Shown in pieces: positions 35,615-44,165 of a stretch of DNA of 64,000 nucleotides. Numbering within the stretch: the stretch's first letter is position 1; each line of letters begins with the position of its first letter. Under the pieces are notes generated by a model. The model searched no databases and had not been told where the DNA came from. It saw only the letters and a program-made list of their open reading frames with translations. Source of the DNA: JABWAN01 sp041918175 (GTDB taxonomy: Bacteria; Zhuqueibacterota; Zhuqueibacteria; Zhuqueibacterales; Zhuqueibacteraceae); NCBI GenBank assembly GCA_041918175.1, contig JAYRWE010000091.1:186001-250000 (forward strand), read 5' to 3'. Position numbers and translations under genes: made by a program.

Positions 35615-38377
35615 ATGATGGCTGAAAAAGATTCAAAAAAATTTCGTGTGGAAAAATGGCTGCTCATCGGCATTCTGATTTTGCTGCCCAACAGCGGCTA
35701 CCTGCTCGCTTTTGCCGAAGCTTCCATTTTATACCTCGGCAATGTTTTCCTGCACGTCGGTTTGGGGCTGCTGCTCTTCATTCCGATTTTGCTTTACGGC
35801 TGGCGCTTTCTGAAACAACAAGCACGCACCGGCAAAGAACTGGGCTTGTATGCCGGCCACTTGGGCTATTGGCTGCTCGTGTTGGGCATGGCGCTCGGGC
35901 TTTATTTGACGATCGCCGGCGTCAAGCAAAGAACCACGTTGCTGCTCTACGCGCATCTCGTGTTGTGCTTCTTGGGCGTGATCTTCTTGGTCATTTCGAT
36001 TCGGCGCGTCGGCCATCAAATCAGCATCAGCAATCCGATTAACACCGCCGGCCGCTACTTGCTCGTGTTTGTTTCCCTCACGGTGTGCATTCCGATTTTG
36101 GTTCTCGTCTATCGCATGCTTTTCGTGCGTTATGATGATCGCATTCACAATCCGCACTCCGCGCCGAAGAGCATGGCGGATGAAGCCATGGGCGGCGCCG
36201 AAGGCCCGTTTTATCCTTCCAGCATTGCGACCGCTGCGGGCGATACTCTCGCCACGGATTTCATGCTCACGCCGGAAACCTGCGGCGAGGCGAATTGCCA
36301 TCCCGACATTTATCAACAATGGCAAAGCTCAACGCATCGCTCTTCGGATTTTAAAAATTTTTGGTATCGCCAAGCGTTCGCTCATGCCGAGCAAAAAATC
36401 GGCACGACCTCAACGAAGTGGTGCGCCGGCTGTCATGCGCCCGCGGCGTTGTTGCACGGCACGTCAAACTTGCCCGCGGCGCAGCAAACACAGCATGCTT
36501 CCGCGCATGCCGGCATTTCCTGCACCGTCTGTCACGCGATTGTTGATGTGCGCGGCACATTGGGCCAGGGCGGCTTTATTATTGAAAAGCCGAAAATGTT
36601 TGATTTGCTCGCGAGCAAAAATCCGACGATCAAACAGATTTATGCGTGGTTCGTGCATCTTGATCCCGCGCCGCACCGCGATACTTTTCGCCGGCCGTTT
36701 CATCGCAATGAAAACGGCGCATTTTGCTCCTCTTGCCACAAAGCGCACACCGACGCGCCCATCAACAACGCGCGTTGGCTGCAAATCATGAACGATTACG
36801 ACAGTTGGCAAGACAGCAATTTCGGCCAAGCCGATCGCGACTTTGCTTACATCGAAAAACGCAAGAACTGCGTCGCGTGTCACATGCCGCTTGTGCCCAC
36901 ACATGACGGCAAAGAAGCCGTGCGCGATCATCGCTTCCTCGGCGCCAATTCCCTGCTTCCTCTTTTAAACAAAGATGAAGCGCAGGCACAAGCGACTGCG
37001 GCGTTTTTAAAAGAAGATCGTATCGCACTCGATCTCTTCGCGCTCAATCTAGCCGCGCCCTCGGATACTGTGCTCGCCGACACGAGTGCCACGCACGTCG
37101 AACTCGCAACGCTTTTAGAGCCGCCGCAAACGAAAACGGCACTTGTTGCCAATGCGCCTGCGCACGATTCATTGTTCGTTTTGCAATCGCAATCTACACT
37201 GGTATTGCAACGCGGGAAATCAGTTCGGCTCGAGGTCGTCGTGCGTTCGCGCAACATCGGCCACGCGTTTCCCGCGGGCATGGCCGATATGGCGCAAGCC
37301 TGGTTGGAAGTGAAGATCGTGGATGAACAAGGCAAAACGATCTTTGTCAGCGGCGAAACGCGCGCGGAAGAAGTCGATCCGCAAGCGCACTTCTACGGCG
37401 TGGAGATGGTCGATAGCACCGGCGCTCGCACTTCGCATGAAAGAAGTTGGGAAGCGCGCGCCGCAAAGTTTGTCAATTTGCTTCCGCCCAACAGCGCGGA
37501 ATTGGTGCGCTATCGCTTCACCCTGCCGGAAGATTGCGGCGAACGACTGCAACTCACCGCAAAGTTGAACTATCGCAAATATCGGCCGCAGTATTTGCAA
37601 TGGCTGCACGATTCGGCCGCGCGGCAAAGCCTGGGGTTGCGTGAAGACGTGCGTTTGCCCATTGTGGAAATGGCTCGCGCCGAGGCGCAGATTCAAATCG
37701 GCGCTCCGCATGCCGCGAGCGTTGCCGACAGTGCGCATTTCGCGGAACGTTGGCAAAGCTATGGCATCGGCGCCATGCGTCGCAACGAGTGGGCTTTGGC
37801 CGAGCACGCGTTTCGGCAAGCCATGCGCCTCGCGTCGGAGAATGTTTATCATTGCATCAATCTCGGCGCGATGTTGTTGCGCGACGGACGCACGAGCGAG
37901 GCGAAGGCGCTCTTTGAAGCCGCGGTGGAGAAAGACGACGAGTCTGCGCGCGCGCAATATTATCTCGGCATGGCGCTCAAAGCCGAAGGCGATTACCGCA
38001 AAGCGCTGAACTACGTCAAGCGCGCTTCTGAGTTGGCGAATCGCGATCGCGAGTTTCGCGTGGAGATCGGCAGAATCTATCACCTGCTCGGCGATTATGA
38101 GCGCGCGATTCGTTCGTTCAAACGCGCGCTGCGCATCGATCCCGAAGCGCCGTTGGTTTATTTTGAAATGATGAACACCTATCGCGCCAAGGGCGACGAA
38201 AAAAGCGCGAAGCGTGTCGAGAAGTTATATCTCCGCTTCAGCAAAGATGAAAGCATGAAAGTCTTGGAGCGCAAACTCGCGCCGCCGGTGAAGCGCGAAT
38301 ATGAAACTTCGCATTTCAACAGCTCATTGAGCGACTCCAGCGCAACCAACGGCCACGCCTCTGCGCGTCGCCAATAG
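35615..38377 (+). CDS. Membrane pentaheme cytochrome c with TPR tail
   Basis: A protein of 920 residues. About five membrane helices (residues 10-185) precede a periplasmic cytochrome C554-like domain. Its heme motifs are CGEANCH (a CxxxxCH variant, about residue 223), CAGCH (270), CTVCH (303), CSSCH (371) and CVACH (418). A beta-rich domain follows (about 500-690), then three or four tetratricopeptide repeats (about 705-850) and a polar tail. I infer a membrane-anchored electron carrier with a protein-binding tail; redox partner unknown. ATG at 35615 or 35618 fits. There is no clear ribosome site, so translation is probably coupled to the upstream adenylation-like gene, whose stop is 1 nt away. 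Confidence 0.88.
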   Translation: MMAEKDSKKFRVEKWLLIGILILLPNSGYLLAFAEASILYLGNVFLHVGLGLLLFIPILLYGWRFLKQQARTGKELGLYAGHLGYWLLVLGMALGLYLTIAGVKQRTTLLLYAHLVLCFLGVIFLVISIRRVGHQISISNPINTAGRYLLVFVSLTVCIPILVLVYRMLFVRYDDRIHNPHSAPKSMADEAMGGAEGPFYPSSIATAAGDTLATDFMLTPETCGEANCHPDIYQQWQSSTHRSSDFKNFWYRQAFAHAEQKIGTTSTKWCAGCHAPAALLHGTSNLPAAQQTQHASAHAGISCTVCHAIVDVRGTLGQGGFIIEKPKMFDLLASKNPTIKQIYAWFVHLDPAPHRDTFRRPFHRNENGAFCSSCHKAHTDAPINNARWLQIMNDYDSWQDSNFGQADRDFAYIEKRKNCVACHMPLVPTHDGKEAVRDHRFLGANSLLPLLNKDEAQAQATAAFLKEDRIALDLFALNLAAPSDTVLADTSATHVELATLLEPPQTKTALVANAPAHDSLFVLQSQSTLVLQRGKSVRLEVVVRSRNIGHAFPAGMADMAQAWLEVKIVDEQGKTIFVSGETRAEEVDPQAHFYGVEMVDSTGARTSHERSWEARAAKFVNLLPPNSAELVRYRFTLPEDCGERLQLTAKLNYRKYRPQYLQWLHDSAARQSLGLREDVRLPIVEMARAEAQIQIGAPHAASVADSAHFAERWQSYGIGAMRRNEWALAEHAFRQAMRLASENVYHCINLGAMLLRDGRTSEAKALFEAAVEKDDESARAQYYLGMALKAEGDYRKALNYVKRASELANRDREFRVEIGRIYHLLGDYERAIRSFKRALRIDPEAPLVYFEMMNTYRAKGDEKSAKRVEKLYLRFSKDESMKVLERKLAPPVKREYETSHFNSSLSDSSATNGHASARRQ

Positions 38378-38758
38378 ATCGAATATTGACGCGCTCGTAA
38401 ATGCGTGTCAAGCTGAGATAGCATGCATTCATCTATTCCCCCCTTCAGGGGGGTTAGGGGGGTGTTATCCCACGCCATGAAACGATAAAGCGTGTTTTTG
38501 AGAGAGCCCGAATAGCCATACGATGAATATTGCATTCATCTTCGTTCTCAAAAACACCCCCCCTGCCCCCCTCAAGGGGGGAATATGTCGTGCATGTTTT
38601 TCTAGTTGATACGCATGCCGCGCGGCAAACGTTCTGACCACCTCTTCGTTGTGTCATATCTTATCATGGGTTGCTCATGCGATTCCTTCCGCGAATCGCA
38701 TTTTTGTTCGCAGACTTCGGCGAACAGCATTTGACTTCATCAACACAAAGGGTTCGAG
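38378..38758. other. Intergenic gap with family C element
   Basis: 381 nt between the cytochrome gene and the first gene of the glycan locus. It contains the family C element (38434-38585) and must hold the promoter of the glycan genes. No other feature is recognised. Confidence 0.55.
38434..38585. repeat. Family C element, copy 1
   Basis: A 152-nt element with terminal inverted repeats TATTCCCCCCTTCAGGGGGG and complement, extended by GTTAGGGGGGTGTT / AACACCCCCCCTGCC. The interior (about 90 nt) is unlike that of the copy at 50098-50245, so only the ends are conserved, as in MITE-like elements. Confidence 0.85.
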
Positions 38759-39760
38759 GTGGATTCACGGAACAAAGCTTCAGCGCAAAAAATATTGTTC
38801 ATCTCTTGGGCGGAAAATTGTAGCCGCAGCGACACCATTGCGCGCTTGCTTGGCGGCACGTCGAAGATGGTGTATGCGCTCAAATACGGCAGCAAGCCTT
38901 CGACGGTCTGGCTCAAGTATCTCGTGCAAATGCACATGACGTGGAAGCTGCTCAAACAAGAGCGGCCAAAGGTCGTGCTTGTCATGGTGCCGCCGGTTTT
39001 CATCTGCGTACCCGTTTACTTTTATTGTTTGCTGCATCGCGCGCGTTATATCACCGATACGCACACCGCGGCATTCACCATGTCGCGCTGGAAGCCGCTG
39101 CTCTTTCTCAATGCGTGGTTCTATCGTCGCGGCCTCACCAACATCGTCACCAACGCGCATCTCGCGGAGCAAGTGGCGAAGTGGAACGCGCCGCATATCG
39201 TCATCGGCGATTTGCCTGTGCGCTTCGAAAAGATCAAAGCGTTTCCGGTGAATGGCCGCTTCACCGTTGCCGTGATTTGCAGTTATAATCCCGACGAGCC
39301 GCTCGATGAAATTTGGCAAGCCGCGGAAGAATTGCGCGACGTGGATTTTTACGTCACCGGTAAAGTGAAAGACGCGCCCGCACGTTTGGTGAATCACAAA
39401 CCGGAAAACGTGAAGCTCACGGATTTTCTCCCGCTCGATCTTTACGCCGGCTTGGTGCGCGATAGCCAGGCCGTGATGGTGCTCACCACGCGCGACCACA
39501 CCATGCAACGCGGCGGTTATGAAGCCATGGCCTTGGGCACACCGGTGATCACAACAAACTGGCCGCTGCTGCGTGAGACGTTCGACAAGGGCGCGGTGTT
39601 CGTGGACAACTCGCCGCGCAGCATTGTCAACGCGGTGCGCGCGCTGCAAGATGCTTGGCCGAAATACAAAGCCGCAATGCAGGCGCAACGACAAGAGCGC
39701 CACGACTTGTGGCATGAAAAAGAAAAAGCGCTGCGCGCCGCGCTGGCTTCGGTGCAATAA
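38759..39760 (+). CDS. Glycosyltransferase, GT4-like
   Basis: A protein of 333 residues with a GT-B layout. The C-terminal half has TRDHTMQRGGYEAMALGTPVI, the donor-sugar binding region with its conserved acidic residue, and FVDNSPRSIVNAVRAL. A hydrophobic patch (VVLVMVPPVFICVPVYFYCL) in the N-terminal half suggests membrane association. It starts with GTG, preceded by AAAGGG. It is the first gene of the plus-strand surface-glycan locus; sugar donor and acceptor are unknown. The next gene starts 18 nt later. Confidence 0.85.
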   Translation: MDSRNKASAQKILFISWAENCSRSDTIARLLGGTSKMVYALKYGSKPSTVWLKYLVQMHMTWKLLKQERPKVVLVMVPPVFICVPVYFYCLLHRARYITDTHTAAFTMSRWKPLLFLNAWFYRRGLTNIVTNAHLAEQVAKWNAPHIVIGDLPVRFEKIKAFPVNGRFTVAVICSYNPDEPLDEIWQAAEELRDVDFYVTGKVKDAPARLVNHKPENVKLTDFLPLDLYAGLVRDSQAVMVLTTRDHTMQRGGYEAMALGTPVITTNWPLLRETFDKGAVFVDNSPRSIVNAVRALQDAWPKYKAAMQAQRQERHDLWHEKEKALRAALASVQ

Positions 39761-39778
39761 CTCGGAGATCGTTCGCGC

Positions 39779-41536
39779 ATGCAAACCTCGTCGCGCTTTG
39801 ACCAAGTCCACAAGACTTTGCCTGAGCCACTGCGCTCGGCTTTGTTGAAAGACACGACCTACGAGTTGACTTCGGCGTGGAAATTTTTCGCGCGCTTGGA
39901 GCCGAAAACCTCCGCGCTGGTTTATGCGCCCGGCTATAGCGCATTGCCCACCAGCCTCGCGCGCCATTTTGCGCACGTTGACGTCATCGGCCCGGCCGCG
40001 GAAGAACAGGCATTGCTCGCGGAGGTGGCCGCGGGCAAAGCGCTTTCCAATTTGGCGTTTCTCCGTTCGCCCGAAGAAATTCTCTCGCAGTATAGTTTGA
40101 TTGTTTTGCTGCCGCATCACAACGCTTTGCACGATGCGTTGCTCTATGAATTGCTTTTGAAATTGCTCTCTGTGCAGGATGGGCGGGAAGAATGGTGGGT
40201 GGCGGTGCGCGAAGTGCCGGCTTTGAAAATTGCGCGCCGCGGGAAAAATTTTTTGGCGCGTTGGCGCACGCGCACTGCGCTGCGCGATTTGTCGAGCCGT
40301 TTGCGTTTGCTGTGCGCGCCGAGCATGCTCGTGCGCTCCGCACAATTGCCGCAGATTATTCACGGGCGTTTGCCGCGCTTGCAGCAACAGTTGCAACTGT
40401 TGCCCAATCTTGCCGCGCCCAAATACGTTGCGCCCACGCAAGCCATGCGCGAGCAGCATCGCACGTTTGCGCAATTACGCATCTCCTCGCGTGCGCACGC
40501 CGAGCATTCCATGATGTGCTTTAGCCTCTCGCACGCGCCCGCGTTTCTCGAACGCTTGCTCGCGCAGTTGAATCGCAATCAACCTTATGCGTGGCACATC
40601 GGCCGGCAATATCGCGTGTTGCCCGGCGGCAAAGTGCAAATCGAACTCGTGCGCGATCAAACCGCAGAGCCGAGCGCCGCATTGCTCAAGCTGCCGCTCA
40701 TCAACACGGCCGCGGCACGCATGCGCGAAAACGCCAATCATCTTGTGCGTTTGGCGCAAGCCGAGGGTTTGTTGGAAGAACAGCGCCGCCTCTTCCCGCA
40801 AAGCTTGGCCGAAGGCAACTTTGAAACGCAGCCGTATTATCTCGAAAGCTTTTTGAGCGGTCGCTCGATCGATCAATTGCCGAGCGAACAAGCCGACGCC
40901 GCGTTGATTGAAAAAGTTTTTGCGTTTTGGTTTACCGTGCAGCAGCGCATGGTGCGCACCGTGAAAGTGACGGAGCACGTTTTTCAAAGCGTGTTCGGCG
41001 ACGTGCTCGCGCGCATGCAGGCCTGGCTAAAATTGGAAAACGCAGAGCGGGAGCGGTTGCAACGCCTCCAGGATTATTGGCAGCACACGTTTGCGGGCCG
41101 CGAGTTGGGACTCGGCATCGTACACGGCGACTTCTCGATCAAAAATATTTTGATCGAGCCGGGCACGCAACAAGTGACCGGCGTCATCGATTGGGATCTC
41201 GCAGATTTTTTTGCGCCGCCCTTGCTGGACGTGCTGCACTTTTTTGTGCGCATGGACGCCCGCTCGTTTCAAGAGCCGCCGCCGGTCATCGCGCTGCGTT
41301 TGATTCAAACCAAAGAACGCTTGCATCACAATTTGTTTCGGCAGGCGGAAATGCTGCACGGCTATCAAGCGCAAGACTGGCCCGGCCTCGTCATGCTCTA
41401 TTGGTTGTTTCGCATGCGCGGCTATCTCGGTTCGCCCAAAAATACGGACGCAAAGTTTTTGCGGCGGCAAGTCTTCGAAGTGCTCGCATTGTTTGAACGC
41501 GAAATTTTATCACCTCGAGTCGGAGTCGTGGTTTGA
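39779..41536 (+). CDS. Aminoglycoside-phosphotransferase-like kinase with N-terminal methyltransferase-like region
   Basis: A protein of 585 residues. The C-terminal part (about 330-560) is an APH/choline-kinase fold: GIVHGDFSIKNILIE is the catalytic loop (HxDxxxxN) and GVIDWDLADF the metal-binding Asp. Catalytic residues are intact. The N-terminal part (about 20-230) has a strand-loop order like a class I methyltransferase (ALVYAPGYSALPTSLARHFA) but without a convincing SAM glycine motif. I infer a sugar or lipid-linked-precursor kinase of the glycan locus; the substrate is unknown. It overlaps the next gene by 4 nt. Confidence 0.75.
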   Translation: MQTSSRFDQVHKTLPEPLRSALLKDTTYELTSAWKFFARLEPKTSALVYAPGYSALPTSLARHFAHVDVIGPAAEEQALLAEVAAGKALSNLAFLRSPEEILSQYSLIVLLPHHNALHDALLYELLLKLLSVQDGREEWWVAVREVPALKIARRGKNFLARWRTRTALRDLSSRLRLLCAPSMLVRSAQLPQIIHGRLPRLQQQLQLLPNLAAPKYVAPTQAMREQHRTFAQLRISSRAHAEHSMMCFSLSHAPAFLERLLAQLNRNQPYAWHIGRQYRVLPGGKVQIELVRDQTAEPSAALLKLPLINTAAARMRENANHLVRLAQAEGLLEEQRRLFPQSLAEGNFETQPYYLESFLSGRSIDQLPSEQADAALIEKVFAFWFTVQQRMVRTVKVTEHVFQSVFGDVLARMQAWLKLENAERERLQRLQDYWQHTFAGRELGLGIVHGDFSIKNILIEPGTQQVTGVIDWDLADFFAPPLLDVLHFFVRMDARSFQEPPPVIALRLIQTKERLHHNLFRQAEMLHGYQAQDWPGLVMLYWLFRMRGYLGSPKNTDAKFLRRQVFEVLALFEREILSPRVGVVV

Positions 41537-42867
41537 AGAACGCTCTGTTTCCTGCATTGCTCAACGCTCTTGCACATCGCGATTTGCCCTACGCCCTGCT
41601 GCGTGATCATCCCGAAGCTCCCGCCATTCGCGATTTAGATTTGTTGATCGACCGCGCGCGCCTTTCCGAATTTTTGCAGATTGCCGGCCAACACGGTTTT
41701 CAATTGCTCAAGTCGGGTCGTTTGAATCCCGGCAAGAAAGTTCTGCTGCGCTGGGACAGCGACGGCCCGCATATCATCGATTTGCACGAGCGCTTGATCT
41801 ATCGCGGCTATGAATATCTGGATGCGAGCCTTGTGCTGCGCCGCCGCCAACCAACCGGCGGGTATTATCATCTCAGCCTCGAAGATGAATTGCTCACGTT
41901 GTTGCTCCACAACATTCTCGGCAAAGCGGAAATTCAAGCCAAGCATCGCGACCGCTTGTTTGCACTGCTGGAATCACGTTTGGATGAAAAATATCTCGCG
42001 GAGCATTTGCAGCGCTACGGCTTGTTCGATTTGATTACTGAAGCACGCCGCGAGTTCGTGACGCTCACGCGCGACATGGCGCGGGTGGAAAAATATCGGC
42101 GGCAAATTTTGGCGCGCTTGAAATATCAACCCAAGATGAACGCTGTGCGACAAATCCGCATTCGCGTGAATGAATGGTTGGAGAAATGGTTCGGCGCAAA
42201 ACGCGGCGCCCTCATCGCCTTCATCGGCCCGGACGGTTGCGGCAAAAGCTCCATCACCAATGCGCTGCGCGAGGAGTTTCGCCGCGCCACGCTTGGCACT
42301 GACATCGTGTATCTCGGGCCGTGGGGCCAAAACAAATTGCCGCTGCACGACATCATGCGCAAGCTGAACATCAAGCCGTATTCGCCGAAGGAGAAAAACG
42401 GCAAAGCCTCGCCGCTGCAACTCAGCGCCGTGCGCCGCTTCATTCACTTCAGCAAAGGCACGGTGTTTTATCTCTTGCTCGCTGTGGAGTTATGGTTTCG
42501 CTATTACGCACTCGCATTGCCTCGATTGCGCCGCGGCCGCATCGTGCTCGCGGATAGATATATTTATGATCTCATGATTGGTTATAAAAATCGTCCGCTG
42601 CATTCGCATCAACGTTTGCGCGCGTGGCTCTGTCGCCGCTATCCCAAACCCGACGTGGCGATTCTATTGGACGCCGCGCCCGAAGTGATCTTCGCGCGCA
42701 AGCCGCAATTCGAAGTGAGTCAACTTGAATACATCCGCCGCAGCTATCACGAGCTGCGCCGCGAGTTCCATTTGCAAACGTTGGATACGAGTGTGAGTGT
42801 GGAAACGACGAAGGAAGATTTTAAGCAGAGGTTCTTCGCGAAGGTGTTGCAAGCGTTGAAGCCGTGA
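41533..42867 (+). CDS. Nucleotidyltransferase-like / thymidylate-kinase-like fusion protein
   Basis: A protein of 444 residues. The N-terminal about 200 residues resemble the nucleotidyltransferase-fold family with a DLDLLID acidic motif (DxD). The C-terminal half has a P-loop FIGPDGCGKSSITNAL, LADRYIYDLMIG and a lid region like thymidylate kinases (VILLDAAPEVIFARK). Proteins of this double kind sit in exopolysaccharide loci and probably phosphorylate or nucleotidylate a sugar rather than dTMP. It starts with TTG, overlapping the previous stop (TTGA), so it is translationally coupled. Confidence 0.8.
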   Translation: MKNALFPALLNALAHRDLPYALLRDHPEAPAIRDLDLLIDRARLSEFLQIAGQHGFQLLKSGRLNPGKKVLLRWDSDGPHIIDLHERLIYRGYEYLDASLVLRRRQPTGGYYHLSLEDELLTLLLHNILGKAEIQAKHRDRLFALLESRLDEKYLAEHLQRYGLFDLITEARREFVTLTRDMARVEKYRRQILARLKYQPKMNAVRQIRIRVNEWLEKWFGAKRGALIAFIGPDGCGKSSITNALREEFRRATLGTDIVYLGPWGQNKLPLHDIMRKLNIKPYSPKEKNGKASPLQLSAVRRFIHFSKGTVFYLLLAVELWFRYYALALPRLRRGRIVLADRYIYDLMIGYKNRPLHSHQRLRAWLCRRYPKPDVAILLDAAPEVIFARKPQFEVSQLEYIRRSYHELRREFHLQTLDTSVSVETTKEDFKQRFFAKVLQALKP

Positions 42868-42875
42868 GGAGGGAG

Positions 42876-42946
42876 AAGTTCGTAGTAGCGCCTTCAGGCG
42901 CAAATCGTTCGAGCGAGCAAGACGCGAAGGGGTTTACTACAAACTT
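42876..42946. repeat. Family H short element
   Basis: Ends AAGTTCGTAGTA and TACTACAAACTT (one mismatch), with an inner hairpin GCGCCTTCAGGCGC. It lies 9 nt after the fusion kinase gene. Same terminal words as the 33355-33587 element. Confidence 0.75.
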
Positions 42947-43016
42947 CTTTCAGGTTCGGAGTGCAGCGGGGAAATCAAGCAGCGATAAAGTTCTTTGACT
43001 TTGATGAATTGTCCTT

Positions 43017-43334
43017 CTATGCAACGCGAACACCGGTTCGTAAAATTTCTTCAACGAAGGGGTTGTCTGTGGTGAAATCACCTGAATGGAACGGATGCGT
43101 TTCGATATCGGTATCGATTCGAACAACATAAGGGCTGAGTGTGGAACGATCATTAAAAAAGTTCCCTTCAAAATGATCCGAGATCAACGCCAAATCGATA
43201 TCGCTCCATTCCGTCTGCCGGCCTTGCGCGTAGGAGCCAAAAACATAGGCTTCACGAATGAATAAATTGGCGGCATCCAGGCTTTGGATGAGCGAGTCTA
43301 CGCTGGTTCGGGCTTTATCTGGGAGATTAGCCAT
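43017..43334 (-). CDS. MNT-type minimal nucleotidyltransferase, paralogue 1
   Basis: A protein of 105 residues of the pol-beta nucleotidyltransferase superfamily. The active-site motif is GSYAQGRQTEWSDIDLALIS (GSx10DxD). It is the same length as, and clearly similar to, the next gene upstream (43383-43700); both share ETHPF/EVHPF and DNPFVEEI. In HEPN-MNT systems the MNT protein is the antitoxin and can AMPylate the HEPN toxin. Here it is the second MNT of a three-gene cassette, 48 nt after the first. No strong ribosome site. Confidence 0.82.
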   Translation of the reverse strand: MANLPDKARTSVDSLIQSLDAANLFIREAYVFGSYAQGRQTEWSDIDLALISDHFEGNFFNDRSTLSPYVVRIDTDIETHPFHSGDFTTDNPFVEEILRTGVRVA

Positions 43335-43382
43335 TGATAGGCTTCGCGCTTTCTTGAAACGATCTGACGGAGAGAAAAGGTC

Positions 43383-43700
43383 TTAAACAATGCGAACGCC
43401 GGTTTCGACGATTTCCTCCACAAAGGGATTGTCCAAGGTGAAATCCTCGGGACGAAAGGGATGCACTTCCAAACGTGTGTCGACTTTTAGAATGAAAGGA
43501 CTCACCTTGCAGTGATCGTGGAAGGGACTGCCTTCGAACTTATCTGATACTAAGGCGACGTCAATATCGCTCCATTCCGAGTGATTGCCGCGGGCATAGG
43601 AACCAAAAAGGAAAGCCTGAGCCACCGTCAAATTGTGGTCGTTGAGTTGTTTGATCAACTCGTCGAGGACGGAGCGGATTCGATTTGGGATAGTAGCCAT
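43383..43700 (-). CDS. MNT-type minimal nucleotidyltransferase, paralogue 2
   Basis: A protein of 105 residues with GSYARGNHSEWSDIDVALVS (GSx10DxD) and the same C-terminal pattern as its neighbour. Its start lies 46 nt inside the 3' end of the HEPN gene, so translation is coupled. The start at 43700 (MATIPNRI) is preferred over 43754 because it aligns with the paralogue (MANLPDKA). It is expected to neutralise the HEPN protein by complex formation or AMP transfer. Confidence 0.85.
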   Translation of the reverse strand: MATIPNRIRSVLDELIKQLNDHNLTVAQAFLFGSYARGNHSEWSDIDVALVSDKFEGSPFHDHCKVSPFILKVDTRLEVHPFRPEDFTLDNPFVEEIVETGVRIV

Positions 43701-44068
43701 AAATAAAACGTTCGAATTTTTTCGAAATGTTCCGTGGTGAATTCTTTTGTGCAAAGCTTGTAAAATTCAAACTTGTAGTCTGGATAACGGCCCTGAATGT
43801 CAAAGTGTGCGATGTTCGCCAAGTATTGCTTTTGATCATCAGACAGTTTCAAGTGAGTTCCTTCAGCCAATTGCACAAGTTTGTGAATGTGTGGCACTCT
43901 CTTGTCCGAATCTCTGGCCCAAAATGCTTTTATAGCCTTTTCAAGCGCAAGATGCGCGTGGTACAAACACCAATGGTTTCTTCCACGTGAAAAAAGATCT
44001 TCAACAAATTCCCAGTCATCGGCTGCAAGTTTCAGCCAATAATCAATGTGCTCTTGTTTGGTCATCAT
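43655..44068 (-). CDS. HEPN-domain protein, probable toxin
   Basis: A protein of 137 residues, all helical in pattern, with YWLKLAADDWEFVEDLFSRG and RNHWCLYHAHLALEKAIKAF. The latter contains Arg-x6-His, the HEPN RNase motif. HEPN proteins of this type cleave tRNA or mRNA, and paired MNT proteins silence them. It is the first gene of a minus-strand cassette that interrupts the otherwise plus-strand glycan locus, with a lower GC content than its neighbours, suggesting later insertion. Either ATG of MM at 44068/44065 may be used. Confidence 0.85.
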   Translation of the reverse strand: MMTKQEHIDYWLKLAADDWEFVEDLFSRGRNHWCLYHAHLALEKAIKAFWARDSDKRVPHIHKLVQLAEGTHLKLSDDQKQYLANIAHFDIQGRYPDYKFEFYKLCTKEFTTEHFEKIRTFYLWLLSQIESAPSSTS

Positions 44069-44165
44069 AATGGCGCCTGTAAATTATCGATTCGGCAAGA
44101 AGATAAAACATTTCCCGCGAATGTCAACGTTTGAAATCATATGCCTCAGCGTAAGTGCATAGCTC

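Noticed and set aside
38780..40474. Minus-strand 564-codon frame
   Set aside because: It is antisense to the GT4-like gene and the APH-like gene, which both carry family motifs. Biased codons in GC-rich genes open the opposite frame.
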